A DNA stretch of 58,643 bases from Rhodoferax sp. OV413 (lineage in GTDB: Bacteria > Pseudomonadota > Gammaproteobacteria > Pseudomonadales > Pseudohongiellaceae), in contig CALQJO020000010.1 in NCBI GenBank assembly GCA_943330915.2, forward strand, positions 1-58,643, written 5' to 3'. Made by a program: the position numbers and the translations under genes. The notes under the pieces were generated by a model. That model searched no databases, was not told the DNA's origin, and saw nothing but the letters and a program-made list of their open reading frames with translations. Below, piece by piece: positions 8,643 to 16,874 of this stretch (position 1 is its first letter; every line of letters begins with the position of its first letter).

Positions 8643-10493
8643 TTATACCAGATCAAGTTCATGCTCATTGATTATGCGCAAGAACGCCTGACCATATTTG
8701 GTCAATTTTCCTTGACCGACACCATTAACTGACAGCATCTGCTGCGAGTTTAGGGGTCTCAACTGAACCAGTTCCAGCAGGGTTACATCATGAAAAATGA
8801 CATAGGGCGGCACATCAAACTGCTCTGCCAACTGTTTGCGACAGGCCCTGAGCGCCTCAAACAGGCGTCTGTCTTCAGGCAGCATGGCCTGATCAGACTG
8901 GCGCTGTCGTACGCCCTTACTACTGACTTCCTGCACATCCTCACGCAGGCGGATATTCTCATCACCTTTCAGAACGGGCCGGGCGCGCGATGTCAGGTAA
9001 AGCCCCCCGAAACTGTTATGGTCCACACCCAGATACGCCCTTGCCACCAATTGACGGAAGACTGACTGCCACTGAGACTTGTCTAGGTCTCTGCCAATCC
9101 CAAATGTACTTAGATTGTGATGACCATTCTGGAGAACACGCTCGCTCTCCAAACCGGACAGCACCTCAATCAGGTATGCAACACCAAAGCGCTGACCTGT
9201 GCGGTACACACACGACAATGCTTTTTGACTGGCAACCGTTCCATCCCACGTCGGGGCGGGATTGAGACAGGCATCACAGTTATTGCAGCGATCGGGCGCC
9301 TCTTCACCAAAATACTGTCGCAATGCCTGACGGCGGCAACTGGTAATCTCACAAAGCCCAAGCATGGCATCCAGCCTGATGCGCTCAAGCCGTTTGAATT
9401 GTTCATTCCCCTGAGACTCATCCATCATCTGACGCAGTTTTATAACGTCCTGCAATCCATAGACCATCCAGGCAGTTGCAGGTTCCCCATCTCGCCCGGC
9501 GCGCCCCGTCTCTTGATAATAGGATTCGATGCTCTTGGGCAGATCCAGGTGCACAATAAATCGCACATCTGGCTTGTCTATGCCCATCCCAAAGGCGATG
9601 GTAGCAACCACAATGACGCTGTCTTCCCGCAGAAACCGCTGCTGATTGCGTAACCTGTCTGCAGCACTCAAGCCGGCATGATAAGGCAAGGCGGTGAAGC
9701 CTTGCTGCTCAAGCCAATAGGCGGTCTCCTCGGTTTTTTTTCGCGACAGGCAATAAATGATTCCAGCGTCACCGGTATGTTCTCGGCGCAGAAAGTCGAG
9801 CAACTGTTGCCGGGGATTTTTCTTTTGGGTGATGCGATATTGAATATTGGGCCGGTCGAAGCCGGTTACAAAATGTCTTGCATGCTGCAGTTCGAGCCGA
9901 TTGATGATCTCTTCGCGCGTGGCCGCATCCGCTGTCGCCGTTAACGCTATCCGGGGGATATGTGGGAAACGCTGGTGCAGAATACTGAGCAGAAGGTAAT
10001 CGGCGCGGAAGTCATGACCCCACTGGGAAACACAATGCGCCTCATCAATGGCAAAAAGCGCAATCTCCAGCCCCGCCAACAACTCCAGCGTTCCGGCCTG
10101 ACTTAACCGCTCAGGCGCCAAATACAATAAATCCAGCTCGCCACGACGAAGAGCTCGCATGACAGTCTGATAGTCATCGTTTGAGAGTGTAGAGTTGATA
10201 AATCCTGCACGCACCCCTGCTGCGCGCAGGGCATCGACCTGGTCCTGCATCAAAGCAATCAAGGGGGAAATAACCACGCCTACGCCGGGTCTCAGCAAAG
10301 CGGGAATCTGATAACACAGTGATTTTCCGCCACCGGTAGGCATGAGCACCAAGGCGCTGCGTCCGGCGATGATCTCAGCGATTACTTCGGCCTGTGCGCC
10401 GCGAAAATCTTCATAACCAAAAACGGTTCTGAGAATTTTTCTCGCTGCATCAATATCCTGAGAGTGAGATGCTACAGAAACCACCTGCACCAT
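8643..10493 (-). CDS. recQ: ATP-dependent DNA helicase RecQ
   Basis: 3'-5' DNA helicase for replication-fork repair and recombination. The 616-residue product has the family layout: Walker [21 protein letters not shown] box [19 protein letters not shown]2 motif [14 protein letters not shown], a Zn-binding region with CEITSCRRQ and CNNCDAC, a winged helix, and a C-terminal HRDC domain in the last 80 residues. I place the start at ATG 10493 rather than an in-frame codon 25 residues earlier, because the upstream DUF3014 gene stops at 10495 and the two are separated by one base (TAA-G-ATG), implying translational coupling. Confidence 0.95.
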   Translation of the reverse strand: MVQVVSVASHSQDIDAARKILRTVFGYEDFRGAQAEVIAEIIAGRSALVLMPTGGGKSLCYQIPALLRPGVGVVISPLIALMQDQVDALRAAGVRAGFINSTLSNDDYQTVMRALRRGELDLLYLAPERLSQAGTLELLAGLEIALFAIDEAHCVSQWGHDFRADYLLLSILHQRFPHIPRIALTATADAATREEIINRLELQHARHFVTGFDRPNIQYRITQKKNPRQQLLDFLRREHTGDAGIIYCLSRKKTEETAYWLEQQGFTALPYHAGLSAADRLRNQQRFLREDSVIVVATIAFGMGIDKPDVRFIVHLDLPKSIESYYQETGRAGRDGEPATAWMVYGLQDVIKLRQMMDESQGNEQFKRLERIRLDAMLGLCEITSCRRQALRQYFGEEAPDRCNNCDACLNPAPTWDGTVASQKALSCVYRTGQRFGVAYLIEVLSGLESERVLQNGHHNLSTFGIGRDLDKSQWQSVFRQLVARAYLGVDHNSFGGLYLTSRARPVLKGDENIRLREDVQEVSSKGVRQRQSDQAMLPEDRRLFEALRACRKQLAEQFDVPPYVIFHDVTLLELVQLRPLNSQQMLSVNGVGQGKLTKYGQAFLRIINEHELDLV

Positions 10494-10494
10494 C

Positions 10495-11346
10495 TTAGCG
10501 CCCAGCCTGAAGTCGCTCCCGATATGCAGGCAGAACCGACTGCAGCTTGGCCGTGTTTTCTGGCCCAAGTCGTAACAGTTGTTTCTGCACGGGGGTCATG
10601 TCTTCTATCCTGCTTTCGGCATATAAAAACATAACTGACGGCTTGATGAGCTGAAAAGGTCCGATTTCAGAGGGGGCGTTCATGATCTGATCAATGGCCC
10701 GTATCAGCACTGCATCAAAACTGCCCTGATAGCCAATTTCTGCGTAGGCTTCCTGAAACAAGGGCCGTAACGCCCTGTACACACTGACGGCCTGCTGAGG
10801 ATCAAGTTCAACCAACAAATCCACCAGCGAATCAAAACGTTGGTGCGTCAGGGGGGACATTTCAAAAAGATTGGTATCGATCTCGCTGGCGATGAATTCA
10901 GAATCGATGCGTCGCAAGGGATATTCCAACAAAGGAAGTTCCCCTTCAGCGGCATTGCTGACAAACACGACGAATTTGCGGATCAGGTCTTCGGGGGCCA
11001 GCACTCGCAAGAGGCTTGCCCCCATTTCCATACTTGCAAGGCGAGCAACCACAAAAGGATCACTGGTATTGAGTGACGGCAATGGTTCGGAGGGTTCTTC
11101 CAGTTCAGGCTCAACCGCCGGCGCAACGGATATGCTGACCAGTTCCGCTGCGGGCTGTGCAGGCGTTGTATCAGCGGCCACAGGCGCAGCAGCAGGCATT
11201 ACCCTTTCGACGGGCGCTGGCAGAGTCGTATCGATTGTCACCGTTCGAGTTGCCTCTGGCGACTCAAAAGTCATCGCGAGGTAAACGAGAAAAGTGACCC
11301 CTACCAGGGAGAGAACAGCAATTATTGCGAGAGTTTTATGAGCCAT
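10495..11346 (-). CDS. DUF3014 domain membrane-anchored protein
   Basis: 283 residues. An N-terminal transmembrane helix (about residues 6-26) is followed by a Pro/Ala/Val-rich acidic linker to about residue 95, then a domain beginning [14 protein letters not shown] that resembles DUF3014. The later part is helical, with [15 protein letters not shown] and [16 protein letters not shown]3014 proteins of this layout are common in Pseudomonas relatives and have no known function; the domain should lie in the periplasm. It is coupled to recQ (one-base gap) but nothing else suggests a shared role. A 9 bp hairpin separates it from the peroxiredoxin gene upstream. Confidence 0.75.
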   Translation of the reverse strand: MAHKTLAIIAVLSLVGVTFLVYLAMTFESPEATRTVTIDTTLPAPVERVMPAAAPVAADTTPAQPAAELVSISVAPAVEPELEEPSEPLPSLNTSDPFVVARLASMEMGASLLRVLAPEDLIRKFVVFVSNAAEGELPLLEYPLRRIDSEFIASEIDTNLFEMSPLTHQRFDSLVDLLVELDPQQAVSVYRALRPLFQEAYAEIGYQGSFDAVLIRAIDQIMNAPSEIGPFQLIKPSVMFLYAESRIEDMTPVQKQLLRLGPENTAKLQSVLPAYRERLQAGR

Positions 11347-11394
11347 AGTGCGGCGTATTCTTGCACACGCTTGTTAACCGGAGCAAGACAACGC

Positions 11395-11419
11395 TGTGGG
11401 CATCATCACAATGCCCACA
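11395..11419. terminator. Perfect hairpin between peroxiredoxin and DUF3014 genes
   Basis: TGTGGGCAT (11395-11403) and ATGCCCACA (11411-11419) form a perfect 9 bp stem around a 7-base loop, 51 bp after the peroxiredoxin stop on the minus strand. No U-tract follows, so it is either a rho-dependent or processing hairpin, or a leader structure for DUF3014-recQ. Confidence 0.45.
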
Positions 11420-11469
11420 AATATCATCTTCAAGCCAGAAACTGGCCATACTTCGCACTGTTATCAACC

Positions 11470-12039
11470 TTAAAGTCCGGCAGATTGTGCAACACGGGGA
11501 AAACCAAGGGCCGACATGCTGTCAGCGAGATCTTTGCCTGCAGATGAAGGATTGGTGGATTTGTCAATCTTCACAACAATACCTTGAGCGTCGATGTAAT
11601 AGGTCCAACGATTTGCGAAACCACGCTCGCTGAGCACGCCGTAAGCCTCCGTCATGGTCTTTTCAGGATCGGCCAGAACAGGGAAGTCCAGTTCATACTC
11701 TTTGGCGAACTCGGTATTCTTTTCAACTGTATCAACGCTGGCCATAAAATAAGCGACATCATAACTTTTGATTTCATCGCTGCTGTCGCGAATAGCCTTA
11801 CACTGAATCGTGCAACCACCGGTAAAAGCCGCCGGGAAAAACGCCAGAACTACGGGCTGTTTTCCAACAAAATCTGCCAGGGAATAAGTCTGACCATTTG
11901 ACGCCTGCAGGCTGAAATCAGGCGCTTTATCACCAACTTCCAAGGCCGATGCCAAGGATGGCAGAATCATCGTCGCTGCAGACAACAAGCTGATCCCAGC
12001 ACTACGTATCAGCGTTTTTCCAAATTGTTTTAACATCAT
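11470..12039 (-). CDS. Exported Bcp-like peroxiredoxin
   Basis: A 189-residue AhpC/TSA-family protein with a clear signal peptide: basic start [12 protein letters not shown], hydrophobic core, and a cleavage site around SLASA-LE. The mature part begins [16 protein letters not shown], typical of Bcp/PrxQ. The peroxidatic cysteine is in FTGGCTIQC, with a possible resolving cysteine four residues later, close to the five-residue spacing of Bcp proteins. It should reduce peroxides in the periplasm, where its electron donor is unclear. It lies downstream of the TPR gene (51 bp gap) and is probably cotranscribed. Confidence 0.88.
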   Translation of the reverse strand: MMLKQFGKTLIRSAGISLLSAATMILPSLASALEVGDKAPDFSLQASNGQTYSLADFVGKQPVVLAFFPAAFTGGCTIQCKAIRDSSDEIKSYDVAYFMASVDTVEKNTEFAKEYELDFPVLADPEKTMTEAYGVLSERGFANRWTYYIDAQGIVVKIDKSTNPSSAGKDLADSMSALGFPRVAQSAGL

Positions 12040-12090
12040 TTCTCCTGAGATTTATGACTGAAGACCATTGATTAAAAGTTTATCGCGCGG

Positions 12091-13122
12091 CTACCACATT
12101 CCAAAGCTTGTACGACGGGATTGCCGCATTAGCTCATCACTGACGTCGCTCAATGATTTCAGGTTAGCCTGCGTAAGAGCAGACTGCTCGGTTGCAAACG
12201 CAGGGTTTGCCACCAGCAAATCATTAAGCCCTTGCTCTGCGCGTTGAAGATTCAGTTGCGCCCGGTCCAGTTGATTGCGCCGCTGATTGTTTGCCTGATA
12301 GTAATAATCCGGATTGTTCACAGTTTCCTGCCAACACACTCTTTGGGCGCCGCCGCTGGCATCTGCAACCGTTCGGCAGACAGTCTGGGTAAGATAACGT
12401 GGCGCCGTAATCATCATCTCACTCATGCCCGGATCAAGCAGATGACGCGCCATTTCAACATCAATCAATGCACTGGCGTAAGTCAACCGCCACTGACGTG
12501 ACACATCACTTCGAGACTGCGCATGGACAATGGCTGCGGCGTACATCTCTTTAGTGTGCTCCAGGGATTGTAACGCTTTAAATGTCCCTGGCCTGCCCGA
12601 CACGTTGGCGCGCGATGCCATCAACTGCCACTCGCCCATCGTTAATGCCGCATCGGCAAACTCTGGAGAATCCTCTTTGTAGTGACGCCTTTGCAGTGAG
12701 AACACCAGATGCTGATAATCATCCACTTCATCCCACTCGGATTTGAATTTGTAGGCGTTCACCAGCTGTTCAAGCACCCTTATCTGCCGGGCATCGTAGA
12801 GGCCACCGTTAATGCGCAGCAACTGCAGAGCCTGTGTCAGAATTTCCGAGGCAGACTCAAACTCTTCAAGCTGAAGATAAATGCGCCCTAGATCAAGCTG
12901 GATTTCAGTCAAGGTAACGTCGAATGCTCCGACTTGCTCCGTCAACGCGCTCAATTGTGTTTCGAGGCTGACCGCAGTGTCGCGAAGTACCTGCAGCGCC
13001 GCCGCATCTGCCTCATCAAGTGCAGCCTCATCGCCGGCCTGATCGTTATCCTGCTGAGCAATGACAGGCGATAACATCAGTGTCAGCATCAGCACCAGCA
13101 TTCGAAGTAAAGACAAAACCAT
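12091..13122 (-). CDS. Exported TPR-like protein of unknown function
   Basis: 343 residues. I start at ATG 13122, which has AAGGAA about 9 bp upstream; an upstream extension of 10 codons lacks a ribosome site. The signal peptide is MVLSLLRMLVLML and a hydrophobic core ending near PVIAQQ. After an acidic Ala/Asp stretch comes a helical region with TPR-like pairs, for example LGRIYLQLEEFESASEIL (residues about 80-100). The C-terminal third is Gln/Asn/Arg-rich helical and contains two cysteines flanking a Gly-rich loop (VCRTVAD and RVCWQ). I know no named family. Cotranscription with the peroxiredoxin is likely; a scaffold role in the envelope is only a guess. Confidence 0.7.
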   Translation of the reverse strand: MVLSLLRMLVLMLTLMLSPVIAQQDNDQAGDEAALDEADAAALQVLRDTAVSLETQLSALTEQVGAFDVTLTEIQLDLGRIYLQLEEFESASEILTQALQLLRINGGLYDARQIRVLEQLVNAYKFKSEWDEVDDYQHLVFSLQRRHYKEDSPEFADAALTMGEWQLMASRANVSGRPGTFKALQSLEHTKEMYAAAIVHAQSRSDVSRQWRLTYASALIDVEMARHLLDPGMSEMMITAPRYLTQTVCRTVADASGGAQRVCWQETVNNPDYYYQANNQRRNQLDRAQLNLQRAEQGLNDLLVANPAFATEQSALTQANLKSLSDVSDELMRQSRRTSFGMW

Positions 13123-13265
13123 GGCCACATTCCTTTGAGTGGGTATGATCAAGACCGCTCAGCGCCTATCGACCGTTCACGCTCCGCAGTATACCCCTTG
13201 TTCATAGGCAGGCAATGTCTGCAGCAGTATTCGCGGCCCATACAGCGCTCTTGTTGATGATCGGG

Positions 13266-13293
13266 TTGACTCAGATTCTAATTCAAAGATAAT
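13266..13293 (+). promoter_or_regulatory. Candidate promoter of the ALDH-VOC operon
   Basis: TTGACT (13266-13271), 16 bp, GATAAT (13288-13293) is a near-consensus sigma70 promoter 94 bp before the aldehyde dehydrogenase start. A small inverted repeat, ATCTGA-N7-TCAGAT (13315-13333), lies just downstream and could be an operator. Confidence 0.5.
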
Positions 13294-13386
13294 CGACCAT
13301 CTGCTCGAGCCACAATCTGAATTGATATCAGATGGACTTAACACGAACTTTCAAACGTGCATTGCCATACACAACCGGGGAAATAT

Positions 13387-14814
13387 ATGAACAAAGACTA
13401 CTTATCCTTTTACATCAATGGCAAATGGGTCAGGCCTGAGAACCACACCACGCTCCCGGTCATTAATCCCGCGACTGAAAAATCATTTACAGAAATATCT
13501 CTGGGCACTGCCGATGATGTCGACGCCGCCGCACGGGCTGCGCGCGCCGCTTTCCCAGCCTGGTCACAAACCAGCCGCGAAGAGCGTCTGGCCATTCTTG
13601 ACAAGATACTGGCGGGGATCAAAGCCCGCGCCGAAGATCTTGCGCAAGCTATTTCCCAAGAAATGGGGGCGCCCATCAGCTTCGCTCGTACCGCTCAGGT
13701 AGGCACCGGCATCGCGCATTTCGCAACTGCCCGACATATCCTGTCCACGTACGCATTTGAAGAAACCCGTGGTACCACTCAGATTATCAAAGAGCCGGTG
13801 GGCGTTTGCGGCATGATCACTCCCTGGAACTGGCCGCTTAATCAACTGACTTGTAAAGTTGCGCCAGCGTTGGCGACCGGCTGCACAATGGTATTAAAGC
13901 CCAGTGAAATTGCGCCTGTCAGCGCCATGATCCTTGCCGAAATTATTCACGAAGCCGGAGTACCGGCGGGCGTGTTTAATCTGGTGAATGGCGATGGCCC
14001 CAGCGTAGGAGCCGCCATCTCCGCACATCCGGAGATCGATATGGTGTCCTTTACAGGATCGACGCGCGCAGGACGCGAGGTCGCCAAGGCTGCAGCAGAC
14101 ACCATCAAACGCGTTTGTCAGGAGCTTGGCGGTAAATCTGCCAATATCATTCTTGACTCAGCCGACCTGGCAGCCGCGGTCAAAGGTGGAGTCATGGGCT
14201 GTTTTGGCAACTGCGGCCAATCTTGCAATGCTCCTACCCGTATGCTTGTGCCCCAATCACGTATGGCCGAGGCAATCGAAATTGCCAGAGCAACCGCTGT
14301 CAAAGCCATGCCGGGCAATCCTGCGGATGAAAGCACCCGCCTTGGACCGGTGGTCAGTCAGATGCAGTACGACAAAATTCAGTCGCTGATTCAAGCCGGT
14401 ATCGACGAAGGGGCAACGTTGGTGGCAGGCGGCACTGGCAAACCTGAAGGACTGGACATCGGATACTTTGTCAGGCCCACCGTGTTTGGCAACGTTACCA
14501 ACCAGATGACAATCGCTCGCGAAGAGATTTTTGGACCGGTGTTGTCGATCATTGGCTACAAAGATGACAACGATGCGGTGCGCATTGCCAACGATACCGT
14601 TTATGGCCTGTCAGGGTATGTCTCCGGCGCTCCAGATCACGCCCGCGCAATTGCCCGTCAGATCCGCTCGGGCATGATTCACATCAATGGTGCGGGGCCT
14701 GATTTCAGCGCGCCTTTTGGTGGCTACAAACAATCAGGAAACGGGCGCGAATGGGGTGCTGAAGGCTTCCACGACTTCCTGGAAATCAAGGCCATCATGG
14801 GATACAACGCATGA
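13387..14814 (+). CDS. NAD(P)-dependent aldehyde dehydrogenase
   Basis: 475-residue member of the ALDH superfamily, oxidising an aldehyde to an acid in the cytoplasm. Motifs in order: TPWNWPLNQLTCK (cofactor site), GSTRAGREVAKAA, catalytic Glu in QELGGKSANIIL, catalytic Cys in NCGQSCNAPTR, and EEIFGPVLSI. I start at ATG 13387, which has GGGGAAA just upstream; an in-frame upstream ATG at 13357 has none. The substrate is unknown. The stop overlaps the start of a VOC protein (ATGA), so the two are coupled; the pair may handle an unstable carbonyl compound. Confidence 0.9.
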   Translation: MNKDYLSFYINGKWVRPENHTTLPVINPATEKSFTEISLGTADDVDAAARAARAAFPAWSQTSREERLAILDKILAGIKARAEDLAQAISQEMGAPISFARTAQVGTGIAHFATARHILSTYAFEETRGTTQIIKEPVGVCGMITPWNWPLNQLTCKVAPALATGCTMVLKPSEIAPVSAMILAEIIHEAGVPAGVFNLVNGDGPSVGAAISAHPEIDMVSFTGSTRAGREVAKAAADTIKRVCQELGGKSANIILDSADLAAAVKGGVMGCFGNCGQSCNAPTRMLVPQSRMAEAIEIARATAVKAMPGNPADESTRLGPVVSQMQYDKIQSLIQAGIDEGATLVAGGTGKPEGLDIGYFVRPTVFGNVTNQMTIAREEIFGPVLSIIGYKDDNDAVRIANDTVYGLSGYVSGAPDHARAIARQIRSGMIHINGAGPDFSAPFGGYKQSGNGREWGAEGFHDFLEIKAIMGYNA

Positions 14815-15239
14815 GTCTGGACATCAACGCCTTGGCAACCGCGAAAATCACCAAGCCGGCGTTGGATCTCGGCATCATTACCCGTGATGCCGCAACTATG
14901 CTTGCGTTTTATCAGGAGATGCTGGGCCTTAAGCTCGAGTCTGTGATTCCGATGCCATCCGGCGGTACCATGCATCGTTTGAAGGTGGGGGAATCGATAT
15001 TAAAAATTGTACAGCTGGACAAACCACCAGCAGCAGATGCAGTTCCGGGCGGAATTCCTGCCGCTACCGGGATCCGTTACTTCACGCTGCACATCAGTAA
15101 TTTGCAAGATGTGGTCGATGGATCTGAGCAGGGTGGATACAAGATTGTTGTACCCATTAAAACCATCCGCCCCGGCGTGTCGATTGCCATCGTAAAAGAT
15201 CCCGATGGCAATTGGCTGGAGCTACTGCAGACTGATTAG
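14811..15239 (+). CDS. VOC (glyoxalase/dioxygenase superfamily) protein
   Basis: 142-residue protein with two beta-alpha-beta-beta-beta units: LDLGIITRDAATMLAFYQEMLG in the first (core AFYQEMLGL) and YFTLHISNLQDVV to KDPDGNWLELLQ in the second. His in FTLHIS and Glu in WLELLQ are candidate metal ligands. The superfamily includes glyoxalase I, epimerases and dioxygenases, so the reaction cannot be named. It overlaps the aldehyde dehydrogenase by 4 bp (ATGA), which argues for a joint pathway. At its 3' end it overlaps the convergent slyD gene by 4 bp. Confidence 0.82.
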   Translation: MSLDINALATAKITKPALDLGIITRDAATMLAFYQEMLGLKLESVIPMPSGGTMHRLKVGESILKIVQLDKPPAADAVPGGIPAATGIRYFTLHISNLQDVVDGSEQGGYKIVVPIKTIRPGVSIAIVKDPDGNWLELLQTD

Positions 15240-15721
15240 TGGTGATGGCTACCATCATGCACGTGGCCGTGGTCGATCTCTTCTGCGGTTGCGTCTCGCA
15301 CACTGACTACTTCAACGTCAAAGTGCAGAGTTTTGCCAGCCATCGGGTGATTGCCATCTACAGTGACTTCGTTGCCGTTCATGGCAGTAACAACAATATG
15401 CTGTTGCCCCTGAGGTCCCTGAGCTGTAAAACCCATGCCTACTTCTATGTTGTCCACACCACGGAACATGTCTCGTGACAAAGTCTGAATCAAAGACGGG
15501 TCTGTCTCACCATAAGCATCTGCTGCCGCAATGGTAGCTTTGAAGCTGGCGCCCACCATTTTTCCTGCAAGTTGTTTCTCCAGGCCTTGAATCAGATTCT
15601 GTGCCCCGTGCAGATATACCAATGGACCGCGCCCGTCGGAAGAGTCCATGACATCACCATCATCGTTGGTCAGCGTGTAGTTAATTCCAACGACAGAGTT
15701 TTTGCCGATCATCAAAGTCAT
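15236..15721 (-). CDS. slyD: FKBP-type peptidyl-prolyl isomerase, SlyD type
   Basis: 161 residues. FKBP domain (start NSVVGINYTLTNDDG) with the inserted flap domain typical of SlyD, and GPLVYLHGAQNLIQGLE as the family block. The C-terminus is a short His-rich tail, EIDHGHVHDGSHHH, probably metal binding as in SlyD, though much shorter than the E. coli tail and without its cysteines. Role: prolyl isomerase and chaperone, with possible nickel handling. AGGA precedes the ATG. A U-tract terminator for the upstream SDR gene lies between, so it has its own promoter. Confidence 0.88.
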   Translation of the reverse strand: MTLMIGKNSVVGINYTLTNDDGDVMDSSDGRGPLVYLHGAQNLIQGLEKQLAGKMVGASFKATIAAADAYGETDPSLIQTLSRDMFRGVDNIEVGMGFTAQGPQGQQHIVVTAMNGNEVTVDGNHPMAGKTLHFDVEVVSVRDATAEEIDHGHVHDGSHHH

Positions 15722-15756
15722 TACTAGTTTCCTGTAGAATTTTTAAGGGCTTCAGT

Positions 15757-15807
15757 AAAAAAAACCCCGACACCCTATCATTTATCAGCCCTCAAGTCTC
15801 CTCGGGG
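15757..15807 (-). terminator. Rho-independent-like terminator after the SDR gene
   Basis: On the minus strand CCCCGA (15802-15807) can pair with TCGGGG (15765-15770), followed at once by eight T residues (15757-15764). The loop is long (31 bases), so the structure is weaker than a classical terminator. It lies between the SDR stop and the slyD start. Confidence 0.5.
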
Positions 15808-15832
15808 CAACACTAATGGCTGCAGTTTTTTA

Positions 15833-16621
15833 TCACTTGTATTGGTCTGAGTATTGATCCTGCAGCCTGCGCATGCCTCCCAACCATCGATCGTAATCGG
15901 CCGCTTTACGTTGCATGTACGTTAACACTTGAGGGTGCGGCAGACACAAAAAGCGCTCTTCTTCGAGCGTTTCCATCACGGTCTGTGCAAGCACCTCGGG
16001 CTCAAGCATGCCATCAACACCCGCCACACCGCCTCCGCGTGTATTGGCTGTCATTTGGGTGCGCACCGCCTGCGGGCACAAAACGGAAACTTTTATTCCA
16101 CGGCTACCATAAGTAATAGACAACCATTCAGCGAATCCCACCGCCGCATGCTTAGTCACGGCATAGGGAGCAGATCCGATTTGACTTAACAGGCCTGCCG
16201 CAGACGCAGTGTTCAACAGATACCCTTCACCACGGGCCAGCATGCCCGGCAGGACAGCTCTGGCTGCAAAAATGTGCGCCATCACGTTGATATCCCAAAT
16301 GCGATCCCACGCTTCATTATCAACCTCCTCACCACCCATGGTGAAAATGCCGGCATTCGAGCAAAACAAATCGATATGCCCAAATGTCTCCATTGTTGTG
16401 GCAACCAACGCTTGGACATCCGCTTCGTGACTGACATCCGTTCTGATTGCCAACACCCGGGTTTTGTCCGCTATAAGCGAAGCCACCTGATCAACACCAT
16501 CCTGGTTGATATCGGCCACAACAACTGCCCGCGCGCCTTCAGCAGCAAATCGCTCGCACAATGATTTGCCGATACCGCTGGCCCCACCAGTGACTACCAC
16601 AACTTTGTCCCTAATTTTCAT
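15833..16621 (-). CDS. Short-chain dehydrogenase/reductase
   Basis: 262-residue classical SDR. The Rossmann motif [15 protein letters not shown] is at the N-terminus, NAG is present in CSNAGIFTM, and the catalytic Ser-Tyr-Lys lies in LLNTASAAG and [10 protein letters not shown]. It is a cytoplasmic NAD(P)-dependent oxidoreductase whose substrate cannot be told. I start at ATG 16621, with GGAG 8 bp upstream, rather than the GTG 12 bp earlier that overlaps this site. It is divergent from TonB receptor A across 253 bp. Confidence 0.88.
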   Translation of the reverse strand: MKIRDKVVVVTGGASGIGKSLCERFAAEGARAVVVADINQDGVDQVASLIADKTRVLAIRTDVSHEADVQALVATTMETFGHIDLFCSNAGIFTMGGEEVDNEAWDRIWDINVMAHIFAARAVLPGMLARGEGYLLNTASAAGLLSQIGSAPYAVTKHAAVGFAEWLSITYGSRGIKVSVLCPQAVRTQMTANTRGGGVAGVDGMLEPEVLAQTVMETLEEERFLCLPHPQVLTYMQRKAADYDRWLGGMRRLQDQYSDQYK

Positions 16622-16759
16622 CTTATGCTCCACTGCCTTCAGGCATTTTATCTATAGCGGTTGCGAGGCAGCAGTATTAACATCTGAACTTCACTCACCT
16701 CATTTGAACTTGCATCCAAGCATAGCTATCGCAAGGTTCAGGCGGCAAGCATAAATTTT

Positions 16760-16788
16760 TTGACACCTGTGTTATGTTTCTGTGCTCA
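16760..16788 (+). promoter_or_regulatory. Candidate promoter of TonB receptor A
   Basis: A perfect -35 hexamer TTGACA (16760-16765) is followed after 17 bp by a poor -10 (TGCTCA, 16783-16788); the leader is about 80 nt. No Fur box is visible in the SDR/receptor spacer. Confidence 0.35.
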
Positions 16789-16874
16789 TAAAAGAGCGTG
16801 CCGGGTATAGACCAGACAGACGTAGACATGAGTTATTCTGATTAAAAAGGCAACAACTCGAAGGGAGAGTTTTA

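Noticed and set aside
16622..16874. Fur box in front of TonB receptor A
   Set aside because: No stretch approaches the GATAATGATAATCATTATC pattern; the same holds for receptors B and C.
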